Both the position numbers and the translations under genes were made by a program. Under the pieces are notes generated by a model. The model was not told where the DNA came from and searched no databases. It saw nothing but the letters and a program-made list of their open reading frames with translations. 64,000 nucleotides of DNA, taken from NCBI GenBank assembly GCA_035708205.1, contig DASSSY010000007.1, forward strand, positions 62,001 through 126,000, read 5' to 3'. The first letter of the stretch is position 1; every line of letters begins with the position of its first letter. Origin of the DNA: DASSSY01 sp035708205 (GTDB taxonomy: Bacteria; Bacteroidota; Bacteroidia; Chitinophagales; Chitinophagaceae). Below are positions 42,994 through 50,952 of the stretch, piece by piece.

Positions 42994-44499
42994 TTAGTTT
43001 TTAGCTTCCTGTAATAATTTCTTACCTTTTGCGATGGCGTCATCAATAGTACCTACCAGGTTAAAGGCTGCTTCCGGGTATTCGTCCACATCGCCATTCA
43101 TGATCATATTGAACCCGCGAATGGTTTCTTCAATCGGTACCAATACCCCTTTCAGGCCTGTAAACTGCTCTGCCACATGGAAAGGCTGGGACAGGAAACG
43201 CTGAACACGGCGGGCACGCGATACCGTTAGTTTATCTTCCTCACTTAGTTCATCCATACCCAGGATGGCGATAATATCCTGCAGTTCCTTATAACGTTGC
43301 AAAATCAGCTTCACACGGTTCGCACATTCATAATGCGCATCGCCTACAATATTACGGGACAGGATACGGGAAGTAGAGTCCAAAGGATCTACGGCAGGAT
43401 AGATACCCAAATCCGCAATCTTACGGGATAATACCGTCGTGGCATCCAGGTGGGCGAAGGTAGTTGCCGGAGCCGGATCGGTTAAATCATCCGCAGGTAC
43501 ATATACGGCCTGAACGGAAGTAATAGAACCGTTTTTAGTTGAGGTGATACGTTCCTGCATCAACCCCATTTCAGTGGCCAGGGTTGGCTGATAACCAACA
43601 GCGGAAGGCATACGGCCCAGCAACGCGGATACCTCGGAACCGGCCTGAGTAAAACGGAAGATATTATCAACGAAGAACAGGATATCTTTACCGGAACCTT
43701 TACCGTCGCCATCACGGAAATATTCAGCCATGGTCAGCCCTGAAAGCGCCACACGGGCGCGGGCTCCGGGGGGTTCGTTCATCTGACCGAACACAAAGGT
43801 CGCCTTGGAATTTTTGAGGCCGTCCATATCAACAGCGCTCAGGTTCCAGTCGCCTTTTTCAAGATCATGAACAAATTTTTCGCCATAGCTGACAATGCCG
43901 GCTTCAATCATTTCACGCATCAGGTCGTTGCCTTCACGAGTACGCTCTCCCACACCCGCAAATACGGAAAGGCCACCGTGGCCTTTAGCGATATTATTAA
44001 TCAATTCCTGGATCAATACGGTCTTACCGACACCGGCACCGCCAAACAAACCGATCTTACCGCCTTTTGCGTAAGGTTCGATGAGGTCGATAACCTTAAT
44101 ACCGGTAAATAATACTTCGGAAGCCGTACTTAAGTTTTCAAACTTAGGCGGTTTGGCGTGAATGGGACGTAACTGGCTTCTGTCAGGCTGGGGCAAGCCG
44201 TCAATGGCATCACCGATCACATTAAACAATCGGCCGTTAACATCGGGACCGGTAGGCATCGAGATCGGGCTTCCGGTATCCTCGACATTCGTACCTCTCA
44301 CCAAACCTTCGGTACCATCCATGGCCACGCAGCGAACACTGTCTTCACCAAGATGTTGCTGTACTTCCAATACTAGCTTTTCGCCGTTTTCACGGATTAA
44401 GACTAAAGCATTGAAAATTTCCGGCAATTTATTGTCTCCGGAGAAAGAAACGTCCACAACCGGACCAATGATTTGTTTGATTTTACCGATGTTTGGCAT
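42994..44499 (-). CDS. atpD: F1-ATPase beta subunit
   Basis: Catalytic subunit of the F-type ATP synthase, 501 residues. The P-loop GGAGVGKT is at 153-160, the GERTREGNDL loop carries the catalytic glutamate, and the family string VPADDLTDPAPATTFAHLDATTVLSR is intact. The length includes a short insertion common in Bacteroidota. A perfect -7 element lies 44 bases upstream. It forms a two-gene operon with atpC, apart from the other synthase genes, as is typical for this phylum. Confidence 0.98.
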   Translation of the reverse strand: MPNIGKIKQIIGPVVDVSFSGDNKLPEIFNALVLIRENGEKLVLEVQQHLGEDSVRCVAMDGTEGLVRGTNVEDTGSPISMPTGPDVNGRLFNVIGDAIDGLPQPDRSQLRPIHAKPPKFENLSTASEVLFTGIKVIDLIEPYAKGGKIGLFGGAGVGKTVLIQELINNIAKGHGGLSVFAGVGERTREGNDLMREMIEAGIVSYGEKFVHDLEKGDWNLSAVDMDGLKNSKATFVFGQMNEPPGARARVALSGLTMAEYFRDGDGKGSGKDILFFVDNIFRFTQAGSEVSALLGRMPSAVGYQPTLATEMGLMQERITSTKNGSITSVQAVYVPADDLTDPAPATTFAHLDATTVLSRKIADLGIYPAVDPLDSTSRILSRNIVGDAHYECANRVKLILQRYKELQDIIAILGMDELSEEDKLTVSRARRVQRFLSQPFHVAEQFTGLKGVLVPIEETIRGFNMIMNGDVDEYPEAAFNLVGTIDDAIAKGKKLLQEAKN

Positions 44500-44543
44500 A
44501 TCAGAATATTTATGAATATAAAATGCGTTTTGTAATTTGGGCG

Positions 44544-44551
44544 CAAAGGTA
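44544..44551 (-). promoter_or_regulatory. -7 promoter element TACCTTTG before atpD
   Basis: Perfect TAnnTTTG on the minus strand, 44 bases before the atpD ATG. Confidence 0.6.
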
Positions 44552-44576
44552 AAGATATATTCCTAAAAAAAGAAAC

Positions 44577-44598
44577 CTTCCGGTGTTTTTGCCGGAAG
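44577..44598 (-). terminator. Terminator after the Cdd1-type gene
   Basis: Seven-base stem CTTCCGG / CCGGAAG with an 8-base loop, followed on the minus strand by a T-rich run. It separates the pyrF-HhH transcript from the atpD promoter. Confidence 0.55.
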
Positions 44599-44692
44599 AT
44601 TTTTATGATACTGTACCCATTTACCGGAATCCGGTTATGGGGACCCGCTATGAGATGAATGAAACGCTATTACCGGGTTTTAGTATTAACCT

Positions 44693-44962
44693 TTAGTCTT
44701 TCCAATACCACCATTCTAATTTATTCTTTTCTTGCCTCTCCTGAGGCGTTTCCGCAAAGTAAACCGCACACCTGAAAACATACAATAAACACCTGTCCTG
44801 CCGGCAACCGGCCAATTCGTTAGATTGCCGGTAAAGCATTTCCGGATCTTTACCGATCAAGTCTTCAATCTTGAAGATGCCCAATTCGTACAAATCCTTG
44901 GCAATAGACCGGCCGACACCGGGAATTTTACTTAATTCCTTTATGATCGACCGGTCGGGCAT
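44693..44962 (-). CDS. Helix-hairpin-helix protein of the Cdd1 ('pathogenicity locus') family
   Basis: An 89-residue protein from the ATG at 44962. It shows one HhH motif (ELSKIPGVGRSIAKDLYELGI) and the Cdd1 pattern: DLIGKDPEMLYRQSNELAGCRQDRCLLYVFRCAVYFAE, ending in KLEWWYWKD. Two conserved cysteines lie in GCRQDRCL. The Pfam name is historical and does not indicate virulence; the function is unknown, with nucleic-acid binding presumed. It follows pyrF on the same strand by 64 bases. The longer frame from 45019 would start in the intergenic stretch and is not supported. Confidence 0.88.
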   Translation of the reverse strand: MPDRSIIKELSKIPGVGRSIAKDLYELGIFKIEDLIGKDPEMLYRQSNELAGCRQDRCLLYVFRCAVYFAETPQERQEKNKLEWWYWKD

Positions 44963-45026
44963 GATATAATACCTAAAGCTGAATTTTAAATACCAAATAA
45001 GGCGGGAATTAACGGGCATCTTTTGC

Positions 45027-45830
45027 TCAGAAGAACGCAGCCATTTCCTCCTGATACTTCCTGGCTATGGTCCCGGCTTCTTTATCAAAATCGGTATCGC
45101 CTCCCGCAAAAATTATGGAACGGCTGGCATTGACCAGGATACCTTTATCCTTATTCAGGGTAGCCTGTGCTACCGTAGATATGCTTCCCCCCTGTGCACC
45201 GACACCGGGAATAAGGAAAAAATGTTCCGGAAGGATATCCCTGATATGCTTCAGCTGCTCTTCGCGGGTAGCGCCAATGACGAACATCATGTTTCCGGGG
45301 TGACCCCAGGAGGCCGCCGTTTTCAATACTTTTTCATATAAGTAACTGCCGTCTTCCAATTTTTGCATCTGAAAGTCCTGGCTACCTTTGTTGCTGGTCA
45401 ACCCCAGGACAATAGCCCAGCGCTTGTCATCCTGCAAAAAAGGTTTAATACTGTCGCTGCCCATATAAGGCGCTACAGTAATGCTGTCGAAAGGCAACGT
45501 ATCGAAAAAAGCCCTGGCATATTGCTCGGAAGTATTACCGATATCCGCTCTTTTCGCATCAGCGATAGTAAAACAGTCCTTTGGAATACAGTCCAGGGTT
45601 TTGGCCATACTCATCAGTCCTCTCAGTCCCTGGGATTCGTAAAAAGCCGTATTGATTTTGTAAGCCACTGCATAATCCTTCGTAGCATTGATAATGGCCT
45701 TATTAAAAGCGAAAACGGGATCTTTTTCTACGAAAAGATGGCGAGGTATCTTTTGAAGGTCGCTGTCCAAGCCTACGCAAAGGAAGGATTTTTTAGCGTG
45801 TATCTGTTCAATTAGCTCTTTACGATTCAT
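45027..45830 (-). CDS. pyrF: Orotidine 5'-phosphate decarboxylase (type 2)
   Basis: Last step of de novo UMP synthesis. The 267 residues show the type 2 pattern: FLCVGLDSDLQKIPRHL near the N-terminus, the catalytic DAKRADIGNT at 91-100 (Asp and Lys in DAK), and the phosphate-binding FLIPGVGAQGGS and VNASRSIIFA. It has its own -7 element only seven bases before the ATG, so the leader is expected to be a few bases at most. Other pyr genes are not in the window. Confidence 0.96.
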   Translation of the reverse strand: MNRKELIEQIHAKKSFLCVGLDSDLQKIPRHLFVEKDPVFAFNKAIINATKDYAVAYKINTAFYESQGLRGLMSMAKTLDCIPKDCFTIADAKRADIGNTSEQYARAFFDTLPFDSITVAPYMGSDSIKPFLQDDKRWAIVLGLTSNKGSQDFQMQKLEDGSYLYEKVLKTAASWGHPGNMMFVIGATREEQLKHIRDILPEHFFLIPGVGAQGGSISTVAQATLNKDKGILVNASRSIIFAGGDTDFDKEAGTIARKYQEEMAAFF

Positions 45831-45837
45831 GATAAAG

Positions 45838-45845
45838 CAAATTTA
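45838..45845 (-). promoter_or_regulatory. -7 promoter element TAAATTTG before pyrF
   Basis: Perfect TAnnTTTG, seven bases before the pyrF ATG at 45830. The transcript would be nearly leaderless. Confidence 0.6.
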
Positions 45846-46010
45846 CTCTTTTTTTTGATTTTGAGGCGTTCTCCCTTCATAAATGAACGTAAAAAAGGAC
45901 AGGATAACAAATCATTAGCCATGGGCTAAAAAGAAAAGCTAAATATAAATGGCATGCTTTATCTTATCTGTAAACAACTGGTCTAAAAACATTTCAAGAA
46001 ACCAGAAAAA

Positions 46011-46038
46011 AAATAAGTGCTAGAATTAGCACTTATTT
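46011..46038 (-). terminator. Terminator of tRNA-Arg
   Basis: Perfect 12-base stem (46011-46022 with 46027-46038) closed by GAAT, followed on the minus strand by about eight T. It starts five bases after the tRNA 3' end. Confidence 0.9.
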
Positions 46039-46042
46039 CCTG

Positions 46043-46114
46043 TGACCTCGCAGGGAATCGAACCCCGACCTGGAGAACCGGAATCTCCCGTTCTATCCAT
46101 TAAACTACGAAGCC
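46043..46114 (-). tRNA. tRNA-Arg (anticodon CCG)
   Basis: A 72-base cloverleaf read on the minus strand: acceptor GGCTTCG/CGAGGTC with two G-U pairs and discriminator A, a D arm with stem GTTT/GAAC, an anticodon stem GGAGA/TCTCC with loop TTCCGGT, and T arm CGGGG/CCCTG with loop TTCGATT. Anticodon CCG decodes CGG. The CCA end is not encoded. A promoter at 46146 and a strong terminator at 46011 make it an independent unit. Confidence 0.95.
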
Positions 46115-46145
46115 GGTACCTATGCCTAAAAGGCTCAAAGTGCTG

Positions 46146-46153
46146 CAAAGGTA
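46146..46153 (-). promoter_or_regulatory. -7 promoter element TACCTTTG before tRNA-Arg
   Basis: Perfect TAnnTTTG on the minus strand, 31 bases before the tRNA 5' end. Confidence 0.6.
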
Positions 46154-46193
46154 AGGGATTCTGTTTCTTTAACCGAAAAAAAATAAGGTATTC

Positions 46194-46799
46194 CTAATTT
46201 CCCGAAACAGATAACGTTTCTTCAGGAGCAGGGGTTATTGCCTTATGGCCTCTAAAGGAAATATAGCGTTGAAAGAAATAGCTTAGTACAGCCAGGATCG
46301 CACCGGTCAGCGCCTGTGAAGGCGTGGCCCAAAAATGGAGGAAACCGGCAAAAAAGTGTAATAAAGCCCAGTTCAGGAAAATATTTAAAAACTGCAGGCT
46401 GCCATAACGGAAAAGCTGGATCTTACCTTTCAGATAAGAATCCGAAAACACAACAAATTTAGCAAGAAAAAAACCTGTCGGAAAGCTCACACAAAAGGAC
46501 ACCACATAAGCGGCAATGTAACGCGTCAGCGTAAAAGGGCCAAAATGCACCAATAAACCGGCAGGAAATAAAAAGTTATAACTTAAGAAATAGACGAGCA
46601 GGCCCAGTAAAGTAACGCTGCCGCCACAGGCCAGGTAACGATAGGTCTGCAAAGGGATAAACCGTCTGAATATCGGGTAAAAAACATCCAGGACCTCCAA
46701 AATAAGATTTCTGAAGTTCAGGACGGCGTTATGTTCACTAATTCTGGACACCGGGGAAAAATATCGGACAAAACTAATAAAAAAGGCTCGTAAAAACAT
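46194..46799 (-). CDS. GtrA-like membrane protein
   Basis: A 201-residue protein with a GtrA-like core of four membrane helices: YRYLACGGSVTLLGLLVYFLSYNFL, TRYIAAYVVSFCVSFPTGFFLAKFVVF, LFRYGSLQFLNIFLNWALLHFF and ALTGAILAVLSYFFQRYISFR. GtrA proteins help move or use polyprenyl-linked sugars. The only methionine is the first residue, and this ATG (46799) lies inside the terminator hairpin that follows secA. A GTG at 46751 or another alternative codon may be the true start, giving about 185 residues, still enough for the whole GtrA domain. Confidence 0.8.
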   Translation of the reverse strand: MFLRAFFISFVRYFSPVSRISEHNAVLNFRNLILEVLDVFYPIFRRFIPLQTYRYLACGGSVTLLGLLVYFLSYNFLFPAGLLVHFGPFTLTRYIAAYVVSFCVSFPTGFFLAKFVVFSDSYLKGKIQLFRYGSLQFLNIFLNWALLHFFAGFLHFWATPSQALTGAILAVLSYFFQRYISFRGHKAITPAPEETLSVSGN

Positions 46800-46812
46800 G
46801 CGAGCCTTTTTT
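46779..46812. terminator. Terminator after secA (bidirectional)
   Basis: Twelve-base stem (AAAAAAGGCTCG / CGAGCCTTTTTT) with a 10-base loop that contains the ATG annotated for the GtrA-like gene. T-runs exist on both strands. It is 24 bases beyond the secA stop. Confidence 0.8.
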
Positions 46813-46835
46813 AGAATAATTTAATAAGTTAATCA

Positions 46836-49800
46836 TCAGAGATGACGGCCATGACAATTTTTGTATTTCTTGCCGCTACCGCAAGGGCAGAGGTCATTGC
46901 GGCCGATCTTAGGTTCAGCATGAACCGGTTGCTGCTTCAGCCCAGGTTCAGGATCGTCATAATCGGGCTCACGGTAATAATCTTCTTCTCCCGCGCCGTA
47001 GGAAGAACCCATAGCATCCACTTCGGCCTTATTATTGCGCATACCGCTCATGCTCACCGGGGCCGGGCGATTAGGAATCATTTGCGGCGGCGGAGCCTGA
47101 ACAGGAATACCTGCTCGGTACAGGAAGGATATGATATTCTGGTTGATTTCCAAAAGCATTTTCTTAAACAATTCAAATGCTTCGAACTTATACACCAACA
47201 GCGGATCTTTCTGTTCATATGAGGCCATTTGTACGGAATTACGCAGATCATCCATTGTGCGTAAGTGATCTTTCCAGGACTCATCAATCATGGCTAAAGT
47301 GATGTTGCGCTCCAGAGTGCTTACAACAGACTGGCAACTATCTTCCAGAGCGTTCTTCATGTTGACATAGACCTGCAAGCCTTTATTGCCGTCCGTAAAC
47401 GGAATAACGATATTTTCAATCTTATCGCCCTGCATGTCCTTAATCTGCCGGAACTGGGGGAACATCTGCTCCTTTAAAGCGGCCATCTTACGCTTATAAA
47501 AATCTTTCGCGCCCGCATATATCTTTTCAGCAATAGCCGCGGGATCAGCCAATTCTTCAGGGGCAAAATCCAGTTCAAGAGGAAGATGCTTGACGATCTC
47601 TAATTTAAAGGCCTCCGCATCCTTACCGTCATAGCGACCGGCCAGATCAGCGCAAACATCATAAAGCGCATTGTCCAGGTCAATGCTCAGGCGATCCCCG
47701 AACAGGGCATGACGCCGGCGTTTGTAAATCACATCTCTCTGCGCGTTCATGACATCATCATAATCCAAGAGATGCTTACGGATGCCGAAGTTATTTTCTT
47801 CCACTTTACGTTGCGCCCGTTCAATCGATTTGGTGATCATACCATGCTGTAAGACTTCGCCTTCCTTGTGTCCCATTTTATCCATCATGGAAGCAATCCT
47901 TTCGGAACCGAACAGGCGCATAAGGTTATCTTCCAGGGATACAAAGAACTGAGAGCTACCCGGATCGCCCTGACGACCGGAACGACCGCGCAACTGGCGA
48001 TCCACCCGGCGGCTTTCATGTCTTTCTGTACCGATAATGGCTAACCCACCGGCTTCCTTGACACCGGGGCCCAGCTTGATATCCGTACCGCGGCCGGCCA
48101 TGTTCGTAGCGATGGTCACCGTCCCGGCGGTACCGGCTTCTGCTACGATCTGCGCCTCACGGGCATGCTGTTTGGCATTCAGAACGTTGTGCGGGATCTT
48201 CTTCTGTTGCAGCATTCTGCCCAGCAATTCGGATACTTCAACGGATGTGGTACCGACCAAGACCGGCCGGCCAATGCTTCTCAGGGCCTCTACCTCGTCA
48301 ATTACGGCCTTATATTTTTCTCTTTTGGTCTTATAAACCAGGTCCTGGTTATCGTTCCTGGCAATCGGCAAATTAGTGGGAATGGACACGACGTCCAGTT
48401 TGTAGATCTCCCAGAATTCACCCGCTTCAGTTTCAGCCGTACCGGTCATCCCGGACAGCTTATGGTACATTCTGAAATAATTCTGTAAGGTAACGGTAGC
48501 AAACGTCTGGGTGGCCGCCTCTACCTCAACATTTTCCTTGGCCTCAATAGCTTGGTGCAGGCCATCACTGTACCGGCGGCCTTCCATGATACGGCCGGTT
48601 TGTTCATCAACGATCTTTACCTTACCGTCAATTACCACATATTCCACATCCTTTTCAAATAAGGTATAAGCCTTTAATAGCTGCTGTACCGTATGAATGC
48701 GCTCGGTTTTTGCCGTATAATCCTGTAACAGGGCATCTTTCTTCGCCACCTTCTCCTCGGGGGAAAGCTCGGATTTTTCAATGTTAGCCAGTTCCGTACC
48801 CATATCCGGCAATAAGAAGAAATCAGGTTCTTCCTGCGCGCCGGTCAGTAGTTCAAGGCCTTTTTCGGTAAGGTCAACCGTATTTTGCTTTTCGTCAATG
48901 GTAAAATATAGCTCCTCATACACCTTTGGCATATTACGTTGCTGCTCTCCTAAATAATAATTTTCGGTTTTCTGGAGCAATTGCTTATTACCTTCCTCGC
49001 TCAGGAATTTAATGGTAGCCGTATTTTTAGGCAAACCTCGATAAGCGCGGTATAATTGTAACCCACCGGAGTCTTTACCGGTATCGCCTTCGGCGATCAA
49101 TCTCCTGGCTTCGGTAAGCGCGTAGTTAACCACCCGTTTTTGAGCCGCGATCAGCTTTTCAATCCTTGGCTTCAGAGCCTGGAATTGCTGATCATCACCT
49201 TTGGGTACAGGGCCGGAAATGATCAAAGGCGTACGGGCATCATCGATCAGCACGCTATCCACCTCATCGACCATAGCGTAATGATGCTTGCGCTGAACCA
49301 TTTCGGCCGTGCTGTGCACCATATTATCGCGCAGGTAGTCAAAGCCAAATTCATTATTGGTACCATAGGTGATATCAGCCAGATAGGCTTCCCGCCGCTG
49401 TTGTGAATTGGGCTGATGCTTGTCGATACAATCAGTGGTAATGCCCAGCCATTCGAATACCGGGCGGTTCCATTCCTGGTCACGACGGGCCAGGTAGTCA
49501 TTGACCGTAACCAGATGAACCCCCAGACCGGCAAGCGCGTTAAGATAGGCCGGCAAAGTAGAAACCAGCGTTTTACCTTCACCGGTGGCCATTTCCGCAA
49601 TCTTTCCCTGATGCAGGACAATTCCACCCATTAGCTGCACGTCATAATGCAACATGTTCCAGGTAACCGTGCTGCCGGCCGCTTCCCAAGTGTTGCTAAA
49701 GGATACCTTGTCACCATCAATACGCATATATTGATGGCCGGGCTGAGCCATCAACTTCCGGTCTAATTCGGTGGCCGTTGCTTCAAGATCTTCATTTTCT

Positions 49801-50171
49801 TTAAAACGCCTGGCCGTTTCTTTCATAACGGCAAACGCTTCGGGCAAAATCTCTTCCAGGATTTCCTCCAAGGCTTCATCCCGCTTTTCCTTTAACTTAT
49901 CCACTTCGTCATAAACGGCCTCCTTTTCATGAAGCTCCATGTCCGGATTGGCTTCAGCTTCGGAATTCCTCGTTTTTATTTCTTCATCGATCTTTTGCAA
50001 ATGCCCGGCTATTCTCTGCTTAAATTCCTCGGTCTTTGCGCGAAGCTGGTCATTGGATAACGACTTTAGATTCTCAAAATGCTCATTGATTTCCTTTACA
50101 ATAGGATAAAGCTTCTTGACATCCTTGTCGGTCTTATTGCCACCAAATATTTTGGTTATAAAATCTAACAT
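46836..50171 (-). CDS. secA: Preprotein translocase ATPase SecA
   Basis: Motor of the general secretion pathway, driving proteins (including T9SS cargo with signal peptides) through SecYEG. It is 1111 residues, longer than E. coli SecA (901) because of insertions that are usual in Bacteroidota. The N-terminal motor has the nucleotide loop MATGEGKT and the DEVDSVLIDDARTPLIISG string (DEAD-like DEVD), and the second motor half has NMAGRGTDIKLG and RQLRGRSGRQGDPGSSQFF. The C-terminal SEC-C zinc site is C1095, C1097, C1106 and H1107. The ATG is preceded by a long leader (about 120 bases) from the -7 element at 50293. Confidence 0.98.
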   Translation of the reverse strand: MLDFITKIFGGNKTDKDVKKLYPIVKEINEHFENLKSLSNDQLRAKTEEFKQRIAGHLQKIDEEIKTRNSEAEANPDMELHEKEAVYDEVDKLKEKRDEALEEILEEILPEAFAVMKETARRFKENEDLEATATELDRKLMAQPGHQYMRIDGDKVSFSNTWEAAGSTVTWNMLHYDVQLMGGIVLHQGKIAEMATGEGKTLVSTLPAYLNALAGLGVHLVTVNDYLARRDQEWNRPVFEWLGITTDCIDKHQPNSQQRREAYLADITYGTNNEFGFDYLRDNMVHSTAEMVQRKHHYAMVDEVDSVLIDDARTPLIISGPVPKGDDQQFQALKPRIEKLIAAQKRVVNYALTEARRLIAEGDTGKDSGGLQLYRAYRGLPKNTATIKFLSEEGNKQLLQKTENYYLGEQQRNMPKVYEELYFTIDEKQNTVDLTEKGLELLTGAQEEPDFFLLPDMGTELANIEKSELSPEEKVAKKDALLQDYTAKTERIHTVQQLLKAYTLFEKDVEYVVIDGKVKIVDEQTGRIMEGRRYSDGLHQAIEAKENVEVEAATQTFATVTLQNYFRMYHKLSGMTGTAETEAGEFWEIYKLDVVSIPTNLPIARNDNQDLVYKTKREKYKAVIDEVEALRSIGRPVLVGTTSVEVSELLGRMLQQKKIPHNVLNAKQHAREAQIVAEAGTAGTVTIATNMAGRGTDIKLGPGVKEAGGLAIIGTERHESRRVDRQLRGRSGRQGDPGSSQFFVSLEDNLMRLFGSERIASMMDKMGHKEGEVLQHGMITKSIERAQRKVEENNFGIRKHLLDYDDVMNAQRDVIYKRRRHALFGDRLSIDLDNALYDVCADLAGRYDGKDAEAFKLEIVKHLPLELDFAPEELADPAAIAEKIYAGAKDFYKRKMAALKEQMFPQFRQIKDMQGDKIENIVIPFTDGNKGLQVYVNMKNALEDSCQSVVSTLERNITLAMIDESWKDHLRTMDDLRNSVQMASYEQKDPLLVYKFEAFELFKKMLLEINQNIISFLYRAGIPVQAPPPQMIPNRPAPVSMSGMRNNKAEVDAMGSSYGAGEEDYYREPDYDDPEPGLKQQPVHAEPKIGRNDLCPCGSGKKYKNCHGRHL

Positions 50172-50292
50172 CTAAAGGGCGTTTTTTAAATAAATTCTTT
50201 GGGTTAACACTTCAATTTCTGTTTGCGAAACTATAGTAAATTATCAAATTCTGTGCAATTCGCATAAAAATGACATAAAGTCATATCCGGCG

Positions 50293-50300
50293 CAAAAGTA
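50293..50300 (-). promoter_or_regulatory. -7 promoter element TACTTTTG before secA
   Basis: Perfect TAnnTTTG on the minus strand, 121 bases before the secA ATG. The leader holds a small ATGAC/GTCAT palindrome near its 5' end and a further weak -7-like TAGTTTCG. Confidence 0.5.
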
Positions 50301-50425
50301 TGAAAAAACAGGTGCCTCCCAATCAGGGAAACGCCTGGCCGGTCTTAATAGAAGAATTGCCTTTATAAAGATTAAGGCCTGAGGCCACCCGGCAAAGATT
50401 TTAAGTTATCCTTATCCGAAGCTCC

Positions 50426-50809
50426 CTACTCTTCTATTCTGATCTCCTCAAGAAAAAGACCATTATTTTTTTGCTTAAAAAACAAGTATAAGCGATAGTC
50501 TTTCTTGGAATCGGCGGTGAGATCACCGATAATATATACTGATGAGTTATCCACGGGGGAGCCTTTATGCTTGACGGTAAAGGATTTTATCCTGTTGCGG
50601 GAAAAAAAATTCTTTAAGACAACGGTAGCCTGGGATTCACTATAGGTAGATTGCTCATTATTGATCGTAACGTCCACAACTTTATCAAAATTCCGGGCCA
50701 TTTCGGTTACATTACCGGCTTTAATGGCTTTAATGGTCTGATCCACCGCAGATTGACCAAAGCCCGATTGAGGCAAAACAAACAAAAAAAGAAAATAAAT
50801 AACCTTCAT
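50426..50809 (-). CDS. DUF4783 protein, secreted
   Basis: A 127-residue protein with a signal peptide (KVIYFLFLFVLPQSGFGQ) and a single SnoaL/NTF2-like domain: AIKAGNVTEMARNFDKVVDVTINNEQSTYSESQATVVLKNFFSRN, followed by beta strands ending in GLFLEEIRIEE. This matches DUF4783, a family restricted to Bacteroidota with no known activity. It is upstream of secA on the same strand (255-base gap) but separated by the secA promoter. It is divergent from gpmI. Confidence 0.85.
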   Translation of the reverse strand: MKVIYFLFLFVLPQSGFGQSAVDQTIKAIKAGNVTEMARNFDKVVDVTINNEQSTYSESQATVVLKNFFSRNRIKSFTVKHKGSPVDNSSVYIIGDLTADSKKDYRLYLFFKQKNNGLFLEEIRIEE

Positions 50810-50939
50810 TTAGGAATACTCCTTCTCAGCCAAATAATATTTAGACTAACAGGAAGATGCAACAATAACTATGCCAATCAACAATGGCTGGCCATTCAAT
50901 GAAACCGCCGGATGGACAAATTCATGTGTGTCAATTCCG

Positions 50940-50947
50940 TACCTTTG
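50940..50947 (+). promoter_or_regulatory. -7 promoter element TACCTTTG before gpmI
   Basis: Perfect TAnnTTTG that ends five bases before the ATG at 50953. It shows that the longer frame from 50884 is not the start, and predicts a leaderless message. Confidence 0.65.
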
Positions 50948-50952
50948 CCGGC

